DNA of 64,000 nt from DATMXT01 sp963662765 (GTDB taxonomy: Bacteria; Bacillota; Clostridia; Oscillospirales; Feifaniaceae), in assembly GCA_963662765.2 (NCBI GenBank), contig CAXXUP010000005.1, positions 1 to 64,000 of the forward strand. Direction: 5' to 3'. Position numbers and translations under genes: made by a program. The notes beneath the pieces are model-generated. The model was not told where the DNA came from. It made no database searches and was given only the letters and a program-made list of their open reading frames with translations. Positions 43,584 through 50,989 of the stretch are shown piece by piece; positions within the stretch are counted from its first letter, which is position 1, and the number at the start of each line of letters is the position of its first letter.

Positions 43584-44190
43584 TGGGCGCGCCACAAAGC
43601 GCATTACGCTGCTTGGAATACTGGTCTCTTTCGCGCTGATCCTCTCCATTGTGGAGAGATGGTTTCCGCTGGAGGCCATCGTTCCGTTGCCCGGCATTAA
43701 GCTCGGGCTGCCGAATATCGTGACGCTGTTTGCGCTGTTTTATCTCGACATCCCGTCGGCCGTCATCATCATCGTACTGCGCACGTTTTTAGCCTCAGTC
43801 TTCATGGGCAGCATCTCTGCCTTAGCATTCTCGCTGACGGGCGGACTTATGGCGTTTATCGCCATGCGGCTTGCCTTAAAGCTCTATCCGAAGTACCTCT
43901 CCATAGCGGGTGTCTCCATCATCGGGGCGGCCTTTCACAATTTCGGTCAGATCTGCGCGGCCATGGTGGTCATGGGCACCGTCAATGTCTTCGGCTATCT
44001 CCCGGTTTTGCTCATCGCGTCCATCGTAACGGGATTTCTCATCGGCACCGTCTTCCAAGCGGTTGTGAAAAAGCTCGCTTCAATCAAAAGCATACAGAGC
44101 TATCTCCACGACGCCAGCATGTCTCCGGGGTCGAGACCTGCCATGCGATTTACGAAAAGCACCGCTCAAAAAGATAAGAATAACCCTTGA
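43573..44190 (+). CDS. Gx transporter family / heptaprenyl-diphosphate-synthase component I-like membrane protein (EetB-like)
   Basis: A 205-residue membrane protein with about five helices and the family signature PLPGIKLGLPNIVTLFALFYLD (split as two blocks near 35-56). The family carries the old name heptaprenyl diphosphate synthase component I but looks like an ECF-type S-component. TTG 43573 is chosen: GAGGTGG lies about six bases ahead and no ATG has a ribosome site. It overlaps the NusG-II gene. Homologues (EetB) act in extracellular electron transfer. Confidence 0.85.
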   Translation: MQTDGRATKRITLLGILVSFALILSIVERWFPLEAIVPLPGIKLGLPNIVTLFALFYLDIPSAVIIIVLRTFLASVFMGSISALAFSLTGGLMAFIAMRLALKLYPKYLSIAGVSIIGAAFHNFGQICAAMVVMGTVNVFGYLPVLLIASIVTGFLIGTVFQAVVKKLASIKSIQSYLHDASMSPGSRPAMRFTKSTAQKDKNNP

Positions 44191-44214
44191 CTTTTTCCGA
44201 AAAATCAATATAAT
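44187..44214 (+). promoter_or_regulatory. Predicted promoter of tRNA-Leu
   Basis: TTGACT (44187-44192) and TATAAT (44209-44214) are 16 bases apart, 25 bases before the tRNA. The -35 box overlaps the end of the previous gene. Confidence 0.75.
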
Positions 44215-44239
44215 AGAGAAGCATTCTGCATTTAGACAT

Positions 44240-44326
44240 GCGGCTGTGGCGGAACTGGCAGACGCGTTAGATTCAGGTTCTAATGGTCGCAAGGCCGTGG
44301 GGGTTCAAGTCCCTTCAGCCGCACCA
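44240..44326 (+). tRNA. tRNA-Leu, anticodon CAG
   Basis: The acceptor stem GCGGCTG (44240-44246) pairs with CAGCCGC, followed by an encoded ACCA end (to 44326). The anticodon stem TTAGA/TCTAA encloses the loop TTCAGGT, giving anticodon CAG, which reads CUG. The T-loop is GGTTCAAGTCC. A long variable arm (GGTCGCAAGGCC region) confirms a class II tRNA. A strong terminator follows at once. Confidence 0.96.
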
Positions 44327-44330
44327 AAAA

Positions 44331-44370
44331 AGCCGCACTTTATGGTTTCATAAAGTGCGGCTTTTTTTTT
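44331..44370 (+). terminator. Terminator of tRNA-Leu
   Basis: AGCCGCACTTTATG (44331-44344) pairs with CATAAAGTGCGGCT (44349-44362), followed by a run of T to 44370. Confidence 0.92.
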
Positions 44371-44440
44371 AATTTTTCGACCTACGAGGCGAAAATTTCT
44401 TCCCATTCAACCGGGAAGTATGAAAGCCAGGTGATCCAGT

Positions 44441-45193
44441 ATGGACGTGAGGTCCGAAAAATGGATGAAGCGGTTTTCCGTTGCCCTGTTTCTATCCGCA
44501 GGTATCGCGGTTGTCTGCTTGATTGTCAAGCGGTTTTTGCCTGGCTTCCTGCCGGTGCTAAGGCGTGGCAAAGAGGCCGAGATCGAGGCCTATATCCGCG
44601 AATCCGGCAGCGTTAAAAGTGTGACGCTGGCGGCTTTCCTACAGTTCATGCAGGTGGTCTCGGTCATTTTTCCCGGGCTGCCCATCCAGATTGCTTCAGG
44701 TATCATTTTCGGCACTTTTGGGGGCTATCTCATCTGCCATTCCTCGTACATCTTGGCCAATATGACGGTCTTCCTGTCGCTGCGCCACTTCAAGGTCCAT
44801 ATTGAAAATATGATACCGGCAAGGGAAGCCAATTGGATGAAAAAGCTGCTGCAAACCGCTGTATACCCTGAGATCGCAGTTTTCCTCGGCTGTATGATGC
44901 CTTTGCTGCCAAACGGCGTTATTCCGTATCTCGCAGCCAGAACGGAGATCACGGCCAAGCGGTATTTGCTCACTATGGCGCTTGGCAGTTTCCCAAATAT
45001 ATTTATACTCTGCGCCGTGGGAAATCAGATACTGGAAGGGGAATTCCTCCTTGCGGGCATCCTGCTCGGCAGTGTATTCCTGCTGATGATCCTGACGTAC
45101 AGTGCAAAGGACCACATCATCAGATTTGCATTAAAGCATAAAAATGGGCCGGATGTTCCAGGGCTAGAACAGTCCTCGGAACATGAAGACTGA
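44441..45193 (+). CDS. TVP38/TMEM64 (VTT-domain) membrane protein
   Basis: A 250-residue multi-pass protein of the VTT superfamily related to DedA. The core segment FLQFMQVVSVIFPGLPIQIASGIIFG (about 66-91, two blocks) with the GxxFG-type turn and the later MMPLLPNGVIPYLAA (about 156-170) are typical. DedA relatives recycle undecaprenyl phosphate or other lipids; whether this TVP38 member does so is inference. It is a single gene with AGGTGAT ahead of the ATG. Confidence 0.87.
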   Translation: MDVRSEKWMKRFSVALFLSAGIAVVCLIVKRFLPGFLPVLRRGKEAEIEAYIRESGSVKSVTLAAFLQFMQVVSVIFPGLPIQIASGIIFGTFGGYLICHSSYILANMTVFLSLRHFKVHIENMIPAREANWMKKLLQTAVYPEIAVFLGCMMPLLPNGVIPYLAARTEITAKRYLLTMALGSFPNIFILCAVGNQILEGEFLLAGILLGSVFLLMILTYSAKDHIIRFALKHKNGPDVPGLEQSSEHED

Positions 45194-45257
45194 TTATTTA
45201 TCACTAAATTAATTAACACTGCGATAAAATTAAATACCCACGAAAGGATGGTTAGAC

Positions 45258-46265
45258 ATGCGTAAAATCATCAACTGCGCGAAGGATTTTGTCGATGAGA
45301 CCATGGAGGGCATCATTCTCGCATACGGCGACAAGGTCAGACTCTTAGATGGAGATAAGCGCATCCTGCTTTCAAACTATCCGGTAAAAGAAAAGAAAGT
45401 CGGCATTGTAACGGCCGGCGGCAGCGGCCATCTTCCGGTCTTCTTGGGCTACGTCGGCCAGGGCATGATCGACGGGTGCGCCATAGGAAATGTGTTTGCG
45501 TCCCCATCCTCACAGAAGATGGCGGACCTGATCAAAGCCTGCAACCACGGCAGCGGCGTTTTGTGCCTCTATGGCAACTACGGCGGGGATAGGCTCAATT
45601 TCGACATGGCCTGCGAAACGGTGGAGTTCGACGACGTCGTGACAAAGACCGTCTTAGTCGCGGACGATGTCGCCTCGGCCCCGAAGGAAACCGCTGCAAA
45701 GCGCAGAGGCGTCGCCGGAATGGTCTATGCCTTTAAAATTGCAGGCGCCGCGGCAGAGCAGATGAAGAGCCTTGATGAAGTGGCCTCCGTTGCGAAGAAG
45801 GCGCTCGGCAACATCCGCACCATGGGTGTCGCCCTCTCGCCCTGCATTGTGCCGGAGGTCGGCAAACCCACCTTCTCCATTGCCGACGACGAGATTGAGA
45901 TCGGCATGGGCATTCACGGCGAACCCGGCATTGAAGTTCGCAAGATGATGACAGCGGATGAGATTGCCGCAGCCGTCCTTGACCGCATTCTGGCGGACAT
46001 GCCAATCGATGCGGGCAGCGAGGTCTCAGTCATGGTCAACGGACTTGGCGCGACCCCAATGGAGGAACTGCTCATCGTCTACCGCAAGGTGCACATGCTG
46101 CTGGCCGACAAGGGGATCAAAGTCTTCATGCCCCACATCGGTGAATTTGCCACCTCCATGGAGATGGCGGGGCTTTCTGTCACAGTGTTCCTCCTAGATG
46201 AAGAGCTTAAGACTTTGCTGCAAGCCCCGGCCAAAACGCCCTTCTACACAAACTACAACAAATAG
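45258..46265 (+). CDS. dhaK: Dihydroxyacetone kinase subunit DhaK
   Basis: Substrate-binding subunit that holds dihydroxyacetone covalently on a His. The 335-residue protein has GGSGHLPVFLGYVGQG (about 54-69) and the covalent-binding H220 in GMGIHGEPG. The ATG follows GAAAGGATGG. dhaL follows 13 bases downstream; no phosphoryl donor subunit (DhaM) is in the window. A related triose or tetrose, such as erythrulose, could be the true substrate. Confidence 0.93.
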   Translation: MRKIINCAKDFVDETMEGIILAYGDKVRLLDGDKRILLSNYPVKEKKVGIVTAGGSGHLPVFLGYVGQGMIDGCAIGNVFASPSSQKMADLIKACNHGSGVLCLYGNYGGDRLNFDMACETVEFDDVVTKTVLVADDVASAPKETAAKRRGVAGMVYAFKIAGAAAEQMKSLDEVASVAKKALGNIRTMGVALSPCIVPEVGKPTFSIADDEIEIGMGIHGEPGIEVRKMMTADEIAAAVLDRILADMPIDAGSEVSVMVNGLGATPMEELLIVYRKVHMLLADKGIKVFMPHIGEFATSMEMAGLSVTVFLLDEELKTLLQAPAKTPFYTNYNK

Positions 46266-46278
46266 GGGAGGGCACGGC

Positions 46279-46902
46279 ATGAATTCGGCAGACATCAAAG
46301 GTGCCGTCACCTGTATCAGCGGCATCATGGATGAAAACAAGGACTACTTAGTGAGCCTCGACCAGCAAAACGGTGACGGCGATCTTGGCATTTCCATGAG
46401 CTGCGGCTTTCGGGCCGTAGCGGACTATCTCTCTTCGGCCACAGAGGAGGACATAGGCCGACTGCTCATGAAGTGCAGCAGCGTCTTCAATGAGAACGCC
46501 CCCTCTTCACTTGGAACGATCCTCTCATTTGGCATGATCGGCATGGCGAGAGCTCTCAAGGGCATGACTGAGGTGTCGCTTGCGGAGCTTTCCCAGGCGA
46601 TGGAGGCCGGTGTACGGCTGATTATGGATAAGGCGGGCTCTAAGCCCGGCGAGAAGACCGTTTTAGACGCCTTATGCCCCGCAGTCGACACGCTGGTTCA
46701 AAACAGCGACAAGGACTGCAAAGAGGCCTTTACACTCGCGGCACAGGCCGCAGCCGCAGGGTCGGAAAGCACGAAAGCCATGCGCCCCGTCCACGGCAGA
46801 GCCGCATACTACGGGGACAAGAGCATCGGCCTGCTCGACGGCGGCTCAGTCGTCGGCAAATTGATTTTTGAGGGGATCGAAACTTACTGCGCCAGTCTGT
46901 AA
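46279..46902 (+). CDS. dhaL: Dihydroxyacetone kinase subunit DhaL
   Basis: Nucleotide-binding subunit, 207 residues. The three Mg-ATP aspartates are present at D28, D33 and D35 (LDQQNGDGDLG), but the His that normally follows the third Asp (DHG) is Leu. In PTS-dependent systems ADP stays bound and is recharged by DhaM. ATG 46279 follows GGGGAGGG; an in-frame extension upstream lies inside dhaK. The unit ends at a strong terminator. Confidence 0.92.
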   Translation: MNSADIKGAVTCISGIMDENKDYLVSLDQQNGDGDLGISMSCGFRAVADYLSSATEEDIGRLLMKCSSVFNENAPSSLGTILSFGMIGMARALKGMTEVSLAELSQAMEAGVRLIMDKAGSKPGEKTVLDALCPAVDTLVQNSDKDCKEAFTLAAQAAAAGSESTKAMRPVHGRAAYYGDKSIGLLDGGSVVGKLIFEGIETYCASL

Positions 46903-46924
46903 AGGCATATAGCTTTTCACTTGA

Positions 46925-46970
46925 AACGGCCGTAATTCCACATATGGAATTACGGCCGTTCTTTTATTTT
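46925..46970 (+). terminator. Terminator of dhaKL
   Basis: AACGGCCGTAATTCCA (46925-46940) pairs with TGGAATTACGGCCGTT (46945-46960) around a four-base loop, followed by CTTTTATTTT. Confidence 0.9.
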
Positions 46971-47020
46971 CCGCTGCTGCAGGACCGTGAACCGGGATGG
47001 CCTTATACCTAAATGCAGGT

Positions 47021-47049
47021 TTGACATATGCCCTCGTATAGAGTATATT
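47021..47049 (+). promoter_or_regulatory. Predicted promoter of the flavodoxin gene
   Basis: TTGACA (47021-47026) and TATATT (47044-47049) are 17 bases apart, 57 bases before the ATG. Confidence 0.78.
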
Positions 47050-47106
47050 AAATATGTGCAATCTATGGATATTGTTTTTAAACTTGAAATTAAGGGAGCG
47101 TTTGAT

Positions 47107-47568
47107 ATGAACATTGGAATCATGGTTTACTCCTATACGGGCAACACGCTTTCAGTGGCGCTAAAGCTGCAGGAGGCACTGTCGGCAAAGGGGCACAACG
47201 CAGTGATTGAACGGGTTGTGCCGGTGGAATCCAAGCCGCAGGTAAGGGTCAAAACTGCTTTGGCAAATGCCCCCGACGTCGCCCCGTATGATGCGCTTGT
47301 CTTTGCTTCTCCGGTCTATGGGTTTGCACTGGCCCCAGCCATGTTGGCCTACCTTTCACAGATTTCGAGCCTTGCGGGCAAAAAAGTCACCTGCTTTGTC
47401 ACCATGAATTTCAAATTCAAATGGCTTGGCGGAAATCATTCTGTCCGACAGATCGCGGCTGCCTGCAAGGCAAAGGGCGCCAATGTACTCCAAAGCGGCA
47501 TTGTCAGCTGGCAGTGCGCAGGACGCGACGAACAGATTGACGAGGTCGTCGGCAGGCTGACGTTTTAG
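47107..47568 (+). CDS. Flavodoxin family protein
   Basis: A 153-residue flavodoxin-fold protein. The FMN phosphate loop YSYTGNT is at about 8-14 and the aromatic flavin-stacking segment ASPVYGFALAP at about 69-79. It could be an electron carrier or a small flavin reductase; there is no cysteine iron-sulphur motif. ATG 47107 follows AAGGGAG; the frame is open further back, but that part lies across the promoter. It is a single gene closed by a hairpin. Confidence 0.87.
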   Translation: MNIGIMVYSYTGNTLSVALKLQEALSAKGHNAVIERVVPVESKPQVRVKTALANAPDVAPYDALVFASPVYGFALAPAMLAYLSQISSLAGKKVTCFVTMNFKFKWLGGNHSVRQIAAACKAKGANVLQSGIVSWQCAGRDEQIDEVVGRLTF

Positions 47569-47615
47569 GGAATCCAAAAACGCTGCGCCGTACAGCGCAT
47601 AAACTACACATCATA

Positions 47616-47646
47616 GGAGCAGGACATCCAAAGGATGTCCTGCTCC
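47616..47646. terminator. Hairpin between convergent flavodoxin gene and envelope operon
   Basis: GGAGCAGGACATCC (47616-47629) pairs with GGATGTCCTGCTCC (47633-47646). A short T-run (47653-47657) follows on the plus strand after a six-base gap, so termination strength is uncertain. Confidence 0.65.
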
Positions 47647-47649
47647 GCC

Positions 47650-48063
47650 TCATTTTTCTAAACGGCCGCGAATCGAATCGGCAAAATACAGCGCAGAGCC
47701 TGTTGCGGCAAGCCCCGCGCCGACCAGCCAGTAGACGGCCGTCAGGCCGTTTGTCGTGCCGTAGATGTCCAGCACCCCCTGAAAAATGCTGCCCATCGTA
47801 AGGGCTGCCAGCCCTGAATTGTAGAGATTGGCAGCAAGCCTCCCCGGAACATGGCGGCCGCCCGAAAGGGATATCGCAAAATAGGGGAGTGTGCCGCCCG
47901 CTAAGGGGAAGACAAAAGCATAGAGCATGTACCCGGAGTAAACGCCATGGCTGAAGTGCTCATAGACAGAGCCGAACAGCACGCAAAACAGGGCTGCCAG
48001 CAGATGGACGAAACCGGTTTTAGCCGGGTTTACCGATGCTTTTTCAAGACCCGATATAGACAA
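47650..48063 (-). CDS. Small four-helix membrane protein, unknown
   Basis: A 137-residue protein with four predicted membrane helices, not recognised. TTG 48063 follows AGGTGA and overlaps the phosphodiester glycosidase gene by 20 bases, so it is translationally linked to the operon. It is the last gene of the seven-gene minus-strand unit. The function is unknown. Confidence 0.72.
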   Translation of the reverse strand: MSISGLEKASVNPAKTGFVHLLAALFCVLFGSVYEHFSHGVYSGYMLYAFVFPLAGGTLPYFAISLSGGRHVPGRLAANLYNSGLAALTMGSIFQGVLDIYGTTNGLTAVYWLVGAGLAATGSALYFADSIRGRLEK

Positions 48064-49024
48064 TATCGCTCACCTGCCTCTCCGATATGCGCGTTCCGTT
48101 TGTCGTGGGATTGTTGAGTACCGCTCCGTTGAAATAGAGTGTGGAGGAGCCGCCTCCGTCGAGGTTGTAAACGGTCTGGGCGCCTAAACTCTGTGCAAAT
48201 GTGGCCAGCTGATAAAGCGTGAGTCCCTCGCTTTCACTCGTGCGGCCGTCCGACACAATGAAGAGGTAATGCCCTTCTTCCGTAATTCCGATAGCGGTGC
48301 GGGGGTTGCTGGCCTTGGCTTTTCCAACCTCGGCGTCCTCCGACACGCTGACTGCTCCATCCTCGATCAGAGCCGGCCCGAAGGATAAAACCTGCATCGC
48401 ACCGTTATCGAGCAGTTCTTGCGCCGTCACCTCGGGCTCGGTGATGATTTCAAAGGAGCCGTCCTCATAGATGACGAGATCCTGCTGGTCGTTGGCCGCT
48501 GTGTCGCGGTAGAGTATGCCGTTTCGAATCACATATCCCGATCGCTGAGAGCCGTAGTAGTCGCCGTTAATGGCCAGAATTGCGCAGCTGCGCTCGGCAA
48601 TCGCCGAAGTTTTTTCCGTCACGTTCCGACCGTAAGTATCTTTTGCGAAGGCTGTCTTCAGAGATTCTTGAGAGGAGAGAACAACTTCCGCCACGTAGAT
48701 GTCAGTATCGTATTCCCGGTACTGGGTGACTGCGATATTGATATTTTCGTCACTGTAGGAGTTTTCGGTGACGATGGCCTCCTGCTGTGCAGCACCGTTC
48801 GTATCTTTTTTCTCGGTGTCATCCGTATCTCCGGCGTCATCCGTATCCCCGACGTCGTCCGCATCACCGGTGTCATCCGCGTCTGATGTCTGCGCCTCGA
48901 CCTGCCCCGAGGGGACGGTGGTGTATGCCCTTGAAATGACGAAGGTATCGAGGGCGATATAGAGTGTAAATACGGTCAGCAGGATTGAATAGCAGATCGC
49001 CCAACTGTATTTCTTTCGGAACAA
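48044..49024 (-). CDS. Phosphodiester glycosidase (NAGPA-type) family exported protein
   Basis: A 326-residue protein with an N-terminal membrane anchor (about 8-30), an acidic repeat linker (about 45-75) and a C-terminal NAGPA-type domain. Diagnostic blocks are AINGDYYG (about 150-157), NPRTAIGI (about 239-246), SDGRTSESEG and NLDGGGSSTLYFNG (about 293-306). The family includes the enzyme that uncovers mannose-6-phosphate by removing a phosphodiester-linked GlcNAc. Here it would act outside the membrane on a phosphodiester-sugar. TTG 49024 follows GGAGGTGG. Confidence 0.88.
   Translation of the reverse strand: MFRKKYSWAICYSILLTVFTLYIALDTFVISRAYTTVPSGQVEAQTSDADDTGDADDVGDTDDAGDTDDTEKKDTNGAAQQEAIVTENSYSDENINIAVTQYREYDTDIYVAEVVLSSQESLKTAFAKDTYGRNVTEKTSAIAERSCAILAINGDYYGSQRSGYVIRNGILYRDTAANDQQDLVIYEDGSFEIITEPEVTAQELLDNGAMQVLSFGPALIEDGAVSVSEDAEVGKAKASNPRTAIGITEEGHYLFIVSDGRTSESEGLTLYQLATFAQSLGAQTVYNLDGGGSSTLYFNGAVLNNPTTNGTRISERQVSDIVYIGS
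48816..48887 (-). repeat. Four 18-bp tandem repeats coding an Asp-rich linker
   Basis: Four imperfect 18-base units (48816-48833, 48834-48851, 48852-48869, 48870-48887) encode repeats of the type D-D-x-G-D-x in the phosphodiester glycosidase linker. The unit length keeps the frame, so copy number could vary without breaking the gene. Confidence 0.8.
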
Positions 49025-49027
49025 ACT

Positions 49028-49900
49028 TTATACCACCTCCTCCGCCGGCGTGCCGGCTTTTTTCTTGTCTTGTCTGATCCTAGCGAGATCCATCTGCCGG
49101 GATACGACAAACCCGGCGCCAAAAGCGGCAAGTGACCCGGTCAAAGACGCTGCACTCTCATAGCAGAGCGGAATGATCCACAAGGTCGAGGCCAGCATGA
49201 CCCCGAGGACAATTCGGGAGATCATCGCATAGCTTTGCTCGAAGAGTCGGCTGACAAACCTTGCGGTCGGCAAAACCACTGCGAGAAGTCCCACGATAAG
49301 AGGAAGGATGACGGCGGGGTCGAGGGCGGCAATTCCGGCCGTCATGGGCTCATAGAGCCCGAGGAAGATCAATATGGAGGAGGATGAGAGCCCCGGGATG
49401 ATTAGACTTATTCCCCAGACGGCGCCGCAAAAGAGGTACCAGAGAGCGCTCGGTGCGATTGACCCAAGGGCAGCCGTATCGAGGATGCCAAACAGTGTAA
49501 ACGAAGCCGCAAGTGCCGCAATAAAGGGCGTCCAGCTTTGCATAGGACCTTTTTGCGCGGACTTTCCCAAAAGGTCCGGCATCGTACCGCAGATAAGGCC
49601 TGCAAACAGCATGATCGCCGTGGTGGATGCGGCCGCAGAAAACCATTCCACGGCGCCCGCCAGCAGCACAAAACCGGCAACCCACCCGAGGAGAAATGGC
49701 AAAAACATACGGCCGTATGTCCGAAACGACTTGACGGGATGGGCAAGCATCGCCATCATCGGCTCATAGAGGCCGAAGGCCATGCAGAGCACACCGCCGC
49801 TGATGCCGGGCAAAATCGCGCCGGTTCCGACAATGGCCCCCTGACAGCAGCGCATGAAAAAGCGCACCCGATCATTTGCAGGCTTGGTTGATCTGTTCAC
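49028..49900 (-). CDS. DUF368 family membrane protein (undecaprenyl-phosphate translocase type)
   Basis: A 290-residue protein with about eight membrane helices and the family blocks GAIVGTGAILPGISGGVLCMAFGLYE (near the N-terminus, two motifs) and SLIIPGLSSSSILIFLGLYEP (about 175-195), which form an inverted repeat. DUF368 members (PopT) have been linked to return of undecaprenyl phosphate to the cytoplasmic face; this is established for some members, inferred here. GTG 49900 follows AAGGAGG and overlaps the glycosyltransferase gene by 29 bases. Confidence 0.87.
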   Translation of the reverse strand: MNRSTKPANDRVRFFMRCCQGAIVGTGAILPGISGGVLCMAFGLYEPMMAMLAHPVKSFRTYGRMFLPFLLGWVAGFVLLAGAVEWFSAAASTTAIMLFAGLICGTMPDLLGKSAQKGPMQSWTPFIAALAASFTLFGILDTAALGSIAPSALWYLFCGAVWGISLIIPGLSSSSILIFLGLYEPMTAGIAALDPAVILPLIVGLLAVVLPTARFVSRLFEQSYAMISRIVLGVMLASTLWIIPLCYESAASLTGSLAAFGAGFVVSRQMDLARIRQDKKKAGTPAEEVV

Positions 49901-50945
49901 CGGCCGCCTCCTTTTTGGGGAAAATGACAAACCGCTGAACCATCCAGCTCATCGCAAAAAATGTGAGCTCGGTAACGATTTTCGCCGCGTACCGATTGAC
50001 GCCGAGCTGTTCGACCAGAAAACCCAGTAGATACGTATTGCCGATCATAATGATGCCTGCCAAAGCAAAATACCGGACAGTCGACTTCACGACGTTCTCG
50101 CGGCTTTTAAATACCAGTTTCCGATTGAGGGTGTAGTTGACGCCGGCGCTGACGATCCTCGCCACAATGTTGGAAATCCGCAGACTCAGCACCTGTCCAA
50201 AAGAGCCCGTAAGGGTAAGAAGCAGGCTGTACAGGGCGAAGTCCGTAATAAAGCCGATAAAAGACGAAGCCGAAAACCGCGCAATCTCCTTATATACCCG
50301 GCAGGAATCTTTCAGCGGGTCGAAATGGGAGGCGGCATTGCCGTCTAGATAAATGGTCTCAATTTCAATCTCCCGGATGGGGATGTGCGAAAAGGCACAC
50401 GAGAGCAGCACATTCATCTCATACTCATACCGCTCTCCGTCGATTTCGTAAAGTTTCGGTAACAGCCGACTGCCAAAAGCGCGCAGGCCGGTCTGGGTGT
50501 CGTGAACCAACGTTTTTGTGGAAAGCCGGAATACCGCGCGGGTGACGGAATTGCCAAACCGGCTTCGAAGCGGAACTCCGCTTTTAAGTCTCCGGCTGCC
50601 GAGGATCAGGGCGTCCGGCTCGTCTTCGGCGGCACAGCAGAGCCGCACCGCGTCCGAAACCGTATGCTGCCCGTCGGCGTCAAGGGTCACAACGGTGTAG
50701 TCGCCGTCATAGTGGTCCCTAATATAGGCAAGGCCTGTTTTCAAGGCGCGGCCCTTGCCCATATTTTCTTCCTGAGTCAGCAGGGCGGCATATGCCGCCG
50801 CCCTGTGAAAAAGCTCCGCAAAAGCCGCCTTGCTGCCGTCGTCCACGACGACAATGTCAAAATCTGCCTGTTTCAGTTCATACAAGAGCTGGGGCAGCAA
50901 CTCCTCCGGCTCATACGCCGGGATGAGCGCAATCCGCTTTCCCGT
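49872..50945 (-). CDS. Fused GT2 glycosyltransferase - GtrA membrane protein
   Basis: Residues about 5-215 form a family 2 glycosyltransferase (IALIPAYEPEE, VVVDDGS, LDADGQH), of the type that makes polyprenyl-phosphate sugars. The rest is a four-helix GtrA domain that may flip the lipid-linked sugar. The first strand IALIPAYEP lies upstream of the first standard start, TTG 50900, and an in-frame stop lies at 50952-50954. A full domain thus needs a start at ACG 50945 (after AGAGGTGA), another non-standard codon, or a sequence error. The boundary given assumes the full domain. Confidence 0.8.
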   Translation of the reverse strand, partial: TGKRIALIPAYEPEELLPQLLYELKQADFDIVVVDDGSKAAFAELFHRAAAYAALLTQEENMGKGRALKTGLAYIRDHYDGDYTVVTLDADGQHTVSDAVRLCCAAEDEPDALILGSRRLKSGVPLRSRFGNSVTRAVFRLSTKTLVHDTQTGLRAFGSRLLPKLYEIDGERYEYEMNVLLSCAFSHIPIREIEIETIYLDGNAASHFDPLKDSCRVYKEIARFSASSFIGFITDFALYSLLLTLTGSFGQVLSLRISNIVARIVSAGVNYTLNRKLVFKSRENVVKSTVRYFALAGIIMIGNTYLLGFLVEQLGVNRYAAKIVTELTFFAMSWMVQRFVIFPKKEAAGEQINQACK

Positions 50946-50989
50946 ATTTTGTCACCTCTTTTTTGTGAGCGCAAACACTGTCCGAATGG

